Assembly: GCA_007134805.1 (NCBI GenBank)
Contig: SLKB01000345.1
Location: 1 to 5,985 of the forward strand
DNA: 5,985 nucleotides
From: Paracoccaceae bacterium
GTDB lineage: Bacteria; Pseudomonadota; Alphaproteobacteria; Rhodobacterales; Rhodobacteraceae
Direction of reading: 5' to 3'
Shown here: positions 1 through 5,357 of the stretch, in pieces
Position numbering within the stretch: the first letter of the stretch is position 1
Layout: the number at the start of each line of letters is the position of its first letter
Program-made: the position numbers and the translations under genes
The notes under the pieces: generated by a model
Databases searched by the model: none
Seen by the model: only the letters and a program-made list of their open reading frames with translations
Told to the model about the DNA's origin: nothing

Positions 1-465
1 GAGCTGCGCCGCCTCGCGCCCATGCCGGCGCTCGCCATCGACAATGCAGAGCGCGTGGCCGGCGACGCCATGGCAGAGCGCGCGCTGCTTCACCTGCACA
101 ATATCCTGTCTGCCGAGGGGGGGCGGATGCTGCTGACCGCGCGCGCGCCCAGCCGTGACTGGGGGATCCAGCTCGCCGATCTCGCCTCACGGCTGCAGGC
201 GACAGCCCATGTGGCGCTCGATCTGCCGGATGACACGCTGCTCGCGGCCGTGCTGCACAAGCTCTTCGCGGATCGTCAGGTGTCGATCTCGCGCCAGGTG
301 ATCCCCTATCTCGTCAGGCATATGGAGCGCTCGCTCGCAGCCGCGCGCGAACTCGTGGCGCGGCTTGACGCGGCCTCGATCGCCCAGCGCCGCAGGATTT
401 CGGTGCAGCTTGCGCGCGACGTGCTTGCCCAGATGCCGCAGCCGCAGGGCAACAGCGCTTCCTGA
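1..465 (+). CDS. hda: Hda-like DnaA-related regulator of replication initiation, 3' part (5' end outside window)
   Basis: The frame is open from base 1, so 154 C-terminal residues are present and the ATG at base 22 is internal, not the start. The protein is the C-terminal part of a DnaA-type AAA+ module. Visible parts, numbered from the window edge, are a Walker B-like strand LAIDNAE (11-17) followed by AGD (20-22), a sensor 1 strand LLTARAP (44-50), a box VII segment DLASRLQA with candidate arginine finger R64, and a sensor 2 helix with R110. The IDNxE...AGD pattern is the one I recall from E. coli Hda. Hda proteins are about 220-230 residues, so about 70-80 residues including Walker A lie upstream. 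In the known family, Hda acts with the DNA-loaded sliding clamp to stimulate hydrolysis of DnaA-bound ATP and prevent re-initiation; this role is transferred from the family. The clamp-binding motif, normally N-terminal, is not in the window. A short DnaA paralogue of another type is the main alternative. Confidence 0.85.
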   Translation, partial: ELRRLAPMPALAIDNAERVAGDAMAERALLHLHNILSAEGGRMLLTARAPSRDWGIQLADLASRLQATAHVALDLPDDTLLAAVLHKLFADRQVSISRQVIPYLVRHMERSLAAARELVARLDAASIAQRRRISVQLARDVLAQMPQPQGNSAS

Positions 466-474
466 ACACGCATA

Positions 475-501
475 CCGGGGCTAGGCGGCCCCGGGGCGCA
501 G
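475..501 (+). terminator. Possible intrinsic terminator after hda
   Basis: A perfect 7-bp GC stem is visible: CCGGGGC (475-481) pairs with GCCCCGG (488-494) around the six-base loop TAGGCG. It begins 10 bases after the hda stop codon. The following bases are GGCGCAG and then only three T, so the U-tract is poor. It may be a weak or Rho-assisted terminator, or only a stable 3' end structure. Confidence 0.45.
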
Positions 502-509
502 TTTCACCC

Positions 510-538
510 TTGCCTGAGCCCCCTCCTCCCCATACTTT
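510..538 (+). promoter_or_regulatory. Weak candidate sigma70-type promoter for the YbaY/MliC/META gene
   Basis: TTGCCT (510-515, 4 of 6 to TTGACA) is separated by 17 bases from TACTTT (533-538, 3 of 6 to TATAAT). It lies between the hda hairpin and the GTG start at 572, in a pyrimidine-rich stretch. The position and spacing are right but the -10 match is poor, so this is only a suggestion. The gene could instead be transcribed by read-through from hda. Confidence 0.25.
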
Positions 539-561
539 CAAATTGCCACTTCCCTGCCCCC

Positions 562-565
562 GGAG
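562..565 (+). promoter_or_regulatory. Ribosome binding site supporting the GTG start at 572
   Basis: GGAG lies six bases before GTG 572. The encoded N-terminus then gives a clean signal peptide, which agrees with this start and argues against later methionines such as residue 18. Confidence 0.65.
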
Positions 566-571
566 ATCGCC

Positions 572-1519
572 GTGACGCGCCTGATCACTGCCCTTCTAGT
601 TGCGCTCCTGCCCATCGCCGCGATGGCAGAGAACGCCGGGGCCGAGATGCGCACAGTGACAGGGCAGATCATCATACCCGAGCGGCTCTCTATGCCGGAA
701 AACGCGGTCGTGCTCATCGATGTCAGCGATACCGAGGACAATCCGGTCGCGGCGACGCGTCGCCGCACGGAAGGGCAGCAGAGCCCGCTTGATTTCGACA
801 TCTCGGTGCCGGAAGACACGATCCTCGTGGCCAGGGTCGGGGTGCGCGGGCTGGAGGATGTGGTCTGGCTGAGCGAGCCGATCGGGATCGAGGCCGACGC
901 CGGGGATCTCGATCTGGGGGCCATCCGGGCGCTGCGGATTCCGATGATGGGGGCCACGACCGTGCTGCGCTGCGGCACCCAGATTATCGAACTCGGCTTC
1001 ACTCCGGACGAGATCCGCCTGCGGCTCAATGAGCAGATCATCGCAATGCAGCCGCAGCCCGCGGCCTCGGGCGCCTATTATGTGGCGGCCAACAACCCTT
1101 CGACCTCGGTGCACATGAAGGGCGACCGGGCAATCCTGCGCATCGACGGGGCGGAATTGTCGGAATGCGAGATGATACGTGCCGCGTCGAACCTTGGCGA
1201 AGGGCTCTGGACGATCACCGCGATCAGGCAGACACCGACACTCTTCCCGTCGCGCACCGAGCTTGTCTTCTATCCCGACGGACGGATCAGCGCATCGGTC
1301 GGATGCAACCGTCTCATCGGCTCCTACCGCCGCCACGGGGGCATCCTCACCTTCGGGCGGATTGCCAGCACCCTGATGGCCTGCCCGGAGGCGCTGAGCG
1401 CGCAAGAGCGGGCCTTTGCCGAGGCTCTGCGGGAAATTGACGGGTATCACATCGACCCCGAGACCGGCCGGCTGCACCTGTCCGCCAGCGGGGAGACAAT
1501 GTTGCGCGCACGGCGCTGA
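572..1519 (+). CDS. Exported three-domain protein: YbaY/YscW-like, MliC-like and META/HslJ-like
   Basis: This gene encodes 315 residues. The GTG start is supported by GGAG at 562-565, six bases upstream. Residues 1-19 form a Sec signal peptide (short basic N-terminus, Leu/Ala-rich core, cleavage after AMA); there is no lipobox cysteine, so a soluble periplasmic protein is expected. Three segments follow. Residues ~27-125 match the YbaY/YscW-type beta-sandwich family (VTGQIIIPERLSMPENAVVLI...). Residues ~128-200 resemble MliC, the C-type lysozyme inhibitor: C134 and C199 flank the barrel, SGAYY (166-170) fits SGxxY, and KGDRA (183-187) fits the KG motif. Residues ~208-313 form a META/HslJ domain with VGCN (243-246) and STLMAC (266-271). 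The only four cysteines are 134, 199, 245 and 271, consistent with one disulfide per MLiC/META unit (inference). A role in envelope protection against lysozyme or stress is plausible but unproven. It sits between hda and ppk1, 79 bases before the preferred ppk1 start. Confidence 0.88.
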   Translation: MTRLITALLVALLPIAAMAENAGAEMRTVTGQIIIPERLSMPENAVVLIDVSDTEDNPVAATRRRTEGQQSPLDFDISVPEDTILVARVGVRGLEDVVWLSEPIGIEADAGDLDLGAIRALRIPMMGATTVLRCGTQIIELGFTPDEIRLRLNEQIIAMQPQPAASGAYYVAANNPSTSVHMKGDRAILRIDGAELSECEMIRAASNLGEGLWTITAIRQTPTLFPSRTELVFYPDGRISASVGCNRLIGSYRRHGGILTFGRIASTLMACPEALSAQERAFAEALREIDGYHIDPETGRLHLSASGETMLRARR

Positions 1520-1592
1520 GCCGACATAACCAAATTCGAAACGCGGCCTTTTGCGGCCCTGTCACATGACTGAAACCCTGCTCCGCTACGCC

Positions 1593-1597
1593 AAAGG
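1593..1597 (+). promoter_or_regulatory. ppk1: Shine-Dalgarno-like AAAGG near the ppk1 start
   Basis: AAAGG is only one base from ATG 1599 but seven bases from GTG 1605, which is the better spacing and would give a protein beginning [10 protein letters not shown]. No comparable site precedes ATG 1566 or TTG 1551. This favours a start in the 1599-1605 region over the longer forms. Confidence 0.4.
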
Positions 1598-1598
1598 C

Positions 1599-3782
1599 AT
1601 GACCGTGAACGCGCGCAAGACCGATTTTCTGAACTCGCCCTTCCCCGAGCCCATCGAGATCGACTCGCTCGATCCGACAGGGCCGGATCGGTTCTTCAAT
1701 CGTGAGCTCTCATGGCTCGCCTTCAACTGGCGGGTCCTAGAAGAGGCCATGAACCCCCGCGTCCCGCTGCTGGAGCGTGTCCGCTTCCTGTCGATTTCGG
1801 CGACCAATCTCGATGAATTCTACACAGTGCGCGTGGCGGGCCTGCGCGAACTGGCGCGCGCAGGCAACACCGCCCCGTCCGATGACGGCAAGACGGCCGC
1901 CGAACAACTGGTCCTGATCCATGAGGACGCGCGAAGGTTGATGACCTATCAGCAGGAGGTCTGGCGCGCCCTGCGCCCCCTCCTTGAGGAAGCGAAGCTG
2001 ACCATCCTGTCGCGACACAACCTGACCGATCTCGATCGAGAGGAGATGGACGCCTATTTCATGGAGCATGTCTTTCCCGTGCTCTCGCCGCTCGCCATCG
2101 ACCCGGCGCATCCCTTTCCCTTCATCCCGAATGCGGGCTTCTCGCTTGCGCTGAAGCTTGCGGACAAGCGCGGGCGCGAACTGAACGCGCTGGTGCCGAT
2201 CCCCGGACAGATCAACCGCTTCATCCGGCTGACCCGGGATGCCGTGCGCTTCCTGCCGCTGGAACAACTGATCCTCGCGCAGATGGACAGCCTCTTTCCC
2301 GGCTACACGCTGCTGGGGTCCTGTGCCTTCTCGGTGCTGCGCGACAGCGATCTTGAAGTCGAGGAGGAAGCCGAGGATCTGGTGCGCGAGTTCGAGGTCG
2401 CGCTGAAGCGCCGCCGGCGCGGCGAAGTTGTGCGCATGAAGATCTCGGCCGGCGCGCCGGCAGGCCTGCGCGCAGTGGTCATGCGCGAACTGGGCGTCCC
2501 CGAAACCGATGTAATCGAGGTCGACGGGATCATGGGCATCTCGACCCTGAAGGAACTGGTGATCGATGAACGCCCCGATCTGCTCTGGCCGAGTTTCACC
2601 CCGCGCGTGCCCGAACGCGTGCAGGACCACGGCGGCGACATGTTCGCCGCGATCCGCCAGAAGGACATGCTGCTCCACCACCCGTACGAGACCTTCGACA
2701 TGGTGGTGCGGTTTCTCGAACAGGCCGCGCGCGACCCGGATGTGCTGGCGATCCGCCAGACGCTCTACCGCACCTCGCGCGACAGCCCGATCGTGGCCGC
2801 GCTGTGCGAGGCGGCCGAATACGGCAAATCCGTTACCGCCCTTGTCGAGCTGAAGGCCCGCTTCGACGAAGCCGCCAATATCCGCCAATCCCGCAGGCTC
2901 GAGCGTGCCGGCGCCCATGTCGTCTACGGGTTCGTAAACTACAAGACCCATGCCAAGATCAGCGCGGTGGTCCGCCGCGAGGGCGACCGGCTGGTCACCT
3001 ACACGCATTGGGGCACCGGAAATTACCACCCGATCACGGCGCGTATTTATACGGATCTGTCGCTGTTCACCTGCGACCCGGCGCTGGGCCGCGATGCGAC
3101 ACGGGTGTTCAACTATGTCTCGGGCTATGCCGAGCCTGCGAGGCTCGAAAACCTCGCCATCTCGCCGCTCACGCAGAAATCCCGCCTGCTGGAGCTGATC
3201 TCGGCAGAAGCCGAGGTCGCGCGCTCCGGCCGCCCGGCCGCGATCTGGGCGAAGATGAATTCGATCATCGAGCCGGACATCATCGACGCGCTCTATGCCG
3301 CAAGTGCGGCGGGGGTGAAGATCAGCCTCGTGGTGCGCGGCATCTGCGGATTGCGCCCCGGCATCAAGGGGTTGTCGGACAATATCCGCGTGAAATCCAT
3401 CGTCGGCCGGTTTCTGGAGCATTCAAGGATCATCTGTTTCGGCAATGGCGCCGATCTGCCCTCGGATAAGGCGCGCGTCTTCATCTCGTCGGCCGACTGG
3501 ATGGGCCGCAACCTGTCGCGCCGGGTCGAGACTCTGGTCGAGATCCTGAACCCGACCGTGAAATCACAGATTGTCAGCCAGATCATGGCCGCCAATCTTG
3601 CCGATGAGGCTCAAAGCTGGGCGCTTCAGCCCGAGGGGCCGGCCCAGCGCGTGCTGCCGCAGGCCGACACCGGGCCGCGGCTGTTCAATTGCCACCGCTT
3701 CTTCATGGAAAACCCCTCGCTTTCGGGGCGCGGCTCGGCGGGCGCAGATGACGTGCCCGAGCTCACGCATGACGATGACTGA
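1599..3782 (+). CDS. ppk1: Polyphosphate kinase 1
   Basis: PPK1 reversibly transfers the gamma-phosphate of ATP to inorganic polyphosphate through a phosphohistidine intermediate. From the ATG at 1599 it has 727 residues, usual for the family. The N domain begins with [19 protein letters not shown] (from residue 32) and SATNLDEF (67-74; N70 matches the ATP-contacting Asn of the E. coli enzyme). The head domain spans about 132-337, and the two phospholipase-D-like C domains about 338-518 and 519-700. R391 (TLYR), R421 (KARFDEAAN), H451 (KTHAK, the phosphorylated His), H470 (THWGTGN) and H608 (FLEHSR) align with E. coli R375, R405, H435, H454 and H592 with identical spacing, so the enzyme should be active. 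The start is uncertain: the frame is open to TTG 1551, and ATG 1566, ATG 1599 and GTG 1605 are possible. AAAGG at 1593-1597 is seven bases before GTG 1605, and homology to the family begins only at about residue 8 ([10 protein letters not shown]). The next gene is not ppx, a common ppk neighbour. Confidence 0.97.
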   Translation: MTVNARKTDFLNSPFPEPIEIDSLDPTGPDRFFNRELSWLAFNWRVLEEAMNPRVPLLERVRFLSISATNLDEFYTVRVAGLRELARAGNTAPSDDGKTAAEQLVLIHEDARRLMTYQQEVWRALRPLLEEAKLTILSRHNLTDLDREEMDAYFMEHVFPVLSPLAIDPAHPFPFIPNAGFSLALKLADKRGRELNALVPIPGQINRFIRLTRDAVRFLPLEQLILAQMDSLFPGYTLLGSCAFSVLRDSDLEVEEEAEDLVREFEVALKRRRRGEVVRMKISAGAPAGLRAVVMRELGVPETDVIEVDGIMGISTLKELVIDERPDLLWPSFTPRVPERVQDHGGDMFAAIRQKDMLLHHPYETFDMVVRFLEQAARDPDVLAIRQTLYRTSRDSPIVAALCEAAEYGKSVTALVELKARFDEAANIRQSRRLERAGAHVVYGFVNYKTHAKISAVVRREGDRLVTYTHWGTGNYHPITARIYTDLSLFTCDPALGRDATRVFNYVSGYAEPARLENLAISPLTQKSRLLELISAEAEVARSGRPAAIWAKMNSIIEPDIIDALYAASAAGVKISLVVRGICGLRPGIKGLSDNIRVKSIVGRFLEHSRIICFGNGADLPSDKARVFISSADWMGRNLSRRVETLVEILNPTVKSQIVSQIMAANLADEAQSWALQPEGPAQRVLPQADTGPRLFNCHRFFMENPSLSGRGSAGADDVPELTHDDD

Positions 3783-3860
3783 GGGGCTGCGGGGAATATG
3801 CTTTCCATGACAAACGATATTTGAAGCCTCCAGCGGCGATTCCTGCCGGTTCTTCGTAAG

Positions 3861-3876
3861 AATACTTTTCAATACT
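3861..3876 (+). repeat. Short direct repeat AATACT-TTTC-AATACT
   Basis: Two identical AATACT hexamers begin exactly 10 bases apart (3861-3866 and 3871-3876), about one helical turn, in the AT-richer region between ppk1 and the ATP-grasp gene. They lie just upstream of the candidate promoter at 3884-3911. This geometry suits tandem half-sites for an activator, but I do not recognise the motif, and chance in AT-rich DNA is possible. Confidence 0.35.
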
Positions 3877-3883
3877 GCTGAAT

Positions 3884-3911
3884 TTGCAATCAACCGCGCT
3901 AGTGTGATACT
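3884..3911 (+). promoter_or_regulatory. Candidate sigma70-type promoter for the ATP-grasp gene
   Basis: TTGCAA (3884-3889, 4 of 6) is followed after 16 bases by GATACT (3906-3911, 4 of 6). TG at 3903-3904 is placed as an extended -10 element. The region is AT-richer than the surrounding genes and no coding frame explains it. A transcript from here would have a leader of roughly 55-60 bases. Part of the same stretch recurs upstream of the next gene (5267-5289), so some of its bases may be a regulator site rather than promoter elements. Confidence 0.45.
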
Positions 3912-3928
3912 TCTGCGATCAAATGAAA

Positions 3929-3958
3929 TGCCACGGGGGCATGTGCCTGCCCATGGCA
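3929..3958 (+). other. Imperfect hairpin in the leader of the ATP-grasp gene
   Basis: TGCCA (3929-3933) pairs with TGGCA (3954-3958). Inside, GGGC (3937-3940) pairs with GCCC (3949-3952) around an eight-base loop, with a small asymmetric internal loop between the two stems. The structure ends six bases before the Shine-Dalgarno AAGGAG and leaves it exposed. It could stabilise the mRNA or tune translation. No riboswitch class is recognised. Confidence 0.35.
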
Positions 3959-3964
3959 GAATGC

Positions 3965-3970
3965 AAGGAG
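3965..3970 (+). promoter_or_regulatory. Strong ribosome binding site fixing the ATP-grasp start at 3976
   Basis: AAGGAG lies five bases before ATG 3976. It is the best Shine-Dalgarno sequence in the window. It rules against the in-frame GTG at 3904, which would add 24 residues of promoter and leader sequence with no family resemblance. Confidence 0.85.
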
Positions 3971-3975
3971 TCGAC

Positions 3976-5202
3976 ATGAACGAATACAACACCGAAAAGG
4001 GATTCGTCGCTATTCTGGGCTGGAGTCTGCGGTGTATCGACGCGCTGGAAAAGTTTGACCGCCGCTACATCGTTGTCGCCCCCTCATGGGCCGAGGAGTA
4101 CGCAAAGCAGAACAACATCCCCTTCATGAGCTGGGATTTCGAGCGCCTGAACGACCGGTCCTTCGAGCTTGCAAACCGTCTGCAGGAAATGGGCGTCGAT
4201 GTGGCGATCCCGCTGTTCGAGGAAACCGTCGAATGGGCGGGAGCGGTCAACGCCGTGGTCCAGAACAACCCGCGCCTGCTGGGTCAGGCGATGCTGTTTC
4301 GCGACAAGTCGCTGATGAAACGCCGCGCCCAGCTGGGTGGCATCCGCGTGGGCATCTTTGAAGAGGCGATGGACCAGGCCGACGTGATCCGCTTCCTCAA
4401 GCGCGTCAACCAGACCCTCCTGAAGCTTGACGGCGATCCCAATGATCCGATCCACTTCAAGGCTTTCGACAAGGCGGGCTGTCTGGGCCACCGGGTGATC
4501 CGTACGCCCGACGATGTGGCCGCCATCGCCGATGAAGAGTTCCCGGCGCTTCTGGAAAGCCATCTTGACGGGTGGGAGTTCGCGGTCGAAGCCTGGATCA
4601 AGGACCGCAAGATCCAGTTTCTCAACATCTCGGAATATGTGACGCTTGGCTATTCGGTCTTCGTGCCCGCAACGCCTGAGCTGGAAAAATGGCGCGGGCG
4701 CATCACCCAGGAGATCGAGAAGCTGATCGAAGTGTTCGACATTGATTTCGGCTTCATCCACCCTGAATATTTCGTGACCTCCGACGGCACGATGTATTTC
4801 GGCGAGGTCGCATATCGTCCGCCCGGCTTCAACGCCTTCGAGCTGATGGAGCGCGCCTATGGCTTCAATGCCTATCAGGGGCTCGTGGTGGCCTTCGACC
4901 CGAAGGCCACGCAGGAAGAACTCGACGCCTTCTTCCCGACGCCGGTAACGGACGCCAAGGGTCATGCCGGCTGCTTCGGGGTCTATCCGCGCCGCCGCGT
5001 CGTCAGCGAACTGGCCATCCCCGAAGAGACCGAGAACGACCCCTATTTCGAGTTCCACGAACTCGCCGCGCCCATGGAGAACAAAGTCACGAAACGCAAC
5101 GCCTTCGGCACGCATTGGGGGCTTGTGTATTTCTTCGGCGAAGACCCGCACCGCCTGCGCGACCTGCTCAAGGCGCAGGAAGAGCTCGATTTCTATGTCT
5201 AG
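3976..5202 (+). CDS. ATP-grasp domain ligase, substrate unknown
   Basis: This 408-residue protein has the layout of the ATP-grasp superfamily, whose members activate a carboxylate as an acyl-phosphate and join it to an amine or similar nucleophile. The N-terminal Rossmann-like part (about 9-105) starts GFVAILGWSLRCIDAL and includes VDVAIPLFEETVEWAG (74-89). FRDKSLMKRRAQLGGI (108-123) is the usual lead-in helix. Candidate ATP-site residues are K162 in HFKAFDKAGCLGHRVI (160-175), E194 in LLESHLDGWEFAVEAW (192-207) and E201. Metal and phosphate ligands are likely in FGFIHPEYF (258-266) and FGEVAYRPPG (275-284), with E264, E277 and R281; this fits the family pattern HxEx(n)GxxxxxExxxRPxG. There is no signal peptide or membrane segment, so it is cytosolic. 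It has its own promoter-like region. The next gene, 155 bases on, is of unknown function and may be its partner. The substrate cannot be read from the sequence; amino acid or peptide ligation is the family default. Confidence 0.9.
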   Translation: MNEYNTEKGFVAILGWSLRCIDALEKFDRRYIVVAPSWAEEYAKQNNIPFMSWDFERLNDRSFELANRLQEMGVDVAIPLFEETVEWAGAVNAVVQNNPRLLGQAMLFRDKSLMKRRAQLGGIRVGIFEEAMDQADVIRFLKRVNQTLLKLDGDPNDPIHFKAFDKAGCLGHRVIRTPDDVAAIADEEFPALLESHLDGWEFAVEAWIKDRKIQFLNISEYVTLGYSVFVPATPELEKWRGRITQEIEKLIEVFDIDFGFIHPEYFVTSDGTMYFGEVAYRPPGFNAFELMERAYGFNAYQGLVVAFDPKATQEELDAFFPTPVTDAKGHAGCFGVYPRRRVVSELAIPEETENDPYFEFHELAAPMENKVTKRNAFGTHWGLVYFFGEDPHRLRDLLKAQEELDFYV

Positions 5203-5203
5203 C

Positions 5204-5221
5204 GCAGCCCTTGCTGCTTTT
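5204..5221 (+). terminator. Possible small intrinsic terminator after the ATP-grasp gene
   Basis: GCAGC (5204-5208) pairs with GCTGC (5213-5217) around the loop CCTT and is followed directly by TTTT (5218-5221). It starts two bases after the TAG stop. The order of elements is right but the five-base stem and four-T tract are short, so termination may be only partial. Confidence 0.45.
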
Positions 5222-5266
5222 CGCGTCACAGCTCTAGGGGCGCTGTGGCCTACGAGACACAATATC

Positions 5267-5289
5267 TTGCAATCGGTGCCGCACTAGCG
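5267..5289 (+). promoter_or_regulatory. Second copy of the TTGCAATC...CCGCnCTAGnG motif
   Basis: TTGCAATC (5267-5274), four bases, then CCGCACTAGCG (5279-5289). The region before the ATP-grasp gene has TTGCAATC (3884-3891), two bases, then CCGCGCTAGTG (3894-3904). Eight of eight and nine of eleven positions agree. A shared promoter or regulator site for the two genes is possible. No good -10 element stands 16-18 bases after TTGCAA here, so a plain sigma70 reading is weaker than for the first copy. Confidence 0.35.
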
Positions 5290-5302
5290 CAGGCTGATGC
5301 AT

Positions 5303-5324
5303 GGGCGTCCCGGCTGGGGCGCCC
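5303..5324 (+). other. Strong hairpin upstream of the unknown 3' gene (leader structure or terminator stem)
   Basis: GGGCGTCCC (5303-5311) pairs with GGGGCGCCC (5316-5324) around the tetraloop GGCT. This gives nine pairs, eight Watson-Crick and one G-U. It is followed by CTTACAAG, so there is no useful U-tract. The hairpin ends 33 bases before ATG 5358. It may be an attenuator, a 5' leader element, the end of a small transcript, or a second terminator for the ATP-grasp gene. It also begins directly after the in-frame ATG at 5301, which makes that ATG a poor start. Confidence 0.5.
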
Positions 5325-5344
5325 CTTACAAGTGATGGTCGAGC

Positions 5345-5348
5345 AGGA
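5345..5348 (+). promoter_or_regulatory. Ribosome binding site for the gene starting at 5358
   Basis: AGGA lies nine bases before ATG 5358. It supports this start over ATG 5364 (two codons later, 15 bases away) and over ATG 5301, whose upstream AGG (5291-5293) is shorter. Confidence 0.5.
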
Positions 5349-5357
5349 CATGATCCC

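Noticed and set aside
596..1477. Minus-strand frames opposite the YbaY/MliC/META gene (596-1477 and 538-1041)
   Set aside because: The plus strand has a signal peptide and three recognisable domains; the antisense translations show only biased composition.
1543..1560. Possible terminator between the META-domain gene and ppk1
   Set aside because: The two GCGGCC copies around TTTT are mainly a direct repeat. Only the self-complementary GGCC can pair, giving a four-base stem with no U-tract after it.
1737..3422. A 561-codon open frame on the minus strand opposite ppk1
   Set aside because: It mirrors the G/C-rich third positions of ppk1. Its translation is rich in Arg, His, Asp and Gly with no family resemblance, while the plus strand carries an intact, fully conserved enzyme.
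3793..3860. Possible terminator after ppk1
   Set aside because: Only four-base stems can be drawn (GGAA/TTCC and CGGC/GCCG), without a real T-run. I see no convincing terminator here.
3904..3975. N-terminal extension of the ATP-grasp protein from GTG 3904
   Set aside because: It would translate the promoter and leader region; AAGGAG at 3965-3970 is ideally placed for ATG 3976, where family-like sequence begins.
4084..5262. A 392-codon open frame on the minus strand opposite the ATP-grasp gene
   Set aside because: It is a shadow of the plus-strand gene; it has no ribosome binding site, no recognisable domain, and the composition expected of an antisense frame in high-GC DNA.
5267..5283. A sigma54 promoter reading of the TTGCA sequences at 3884 and 5267
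   Set aside because: The -24 GG element is not at the required distance upstream of either TTGCA.
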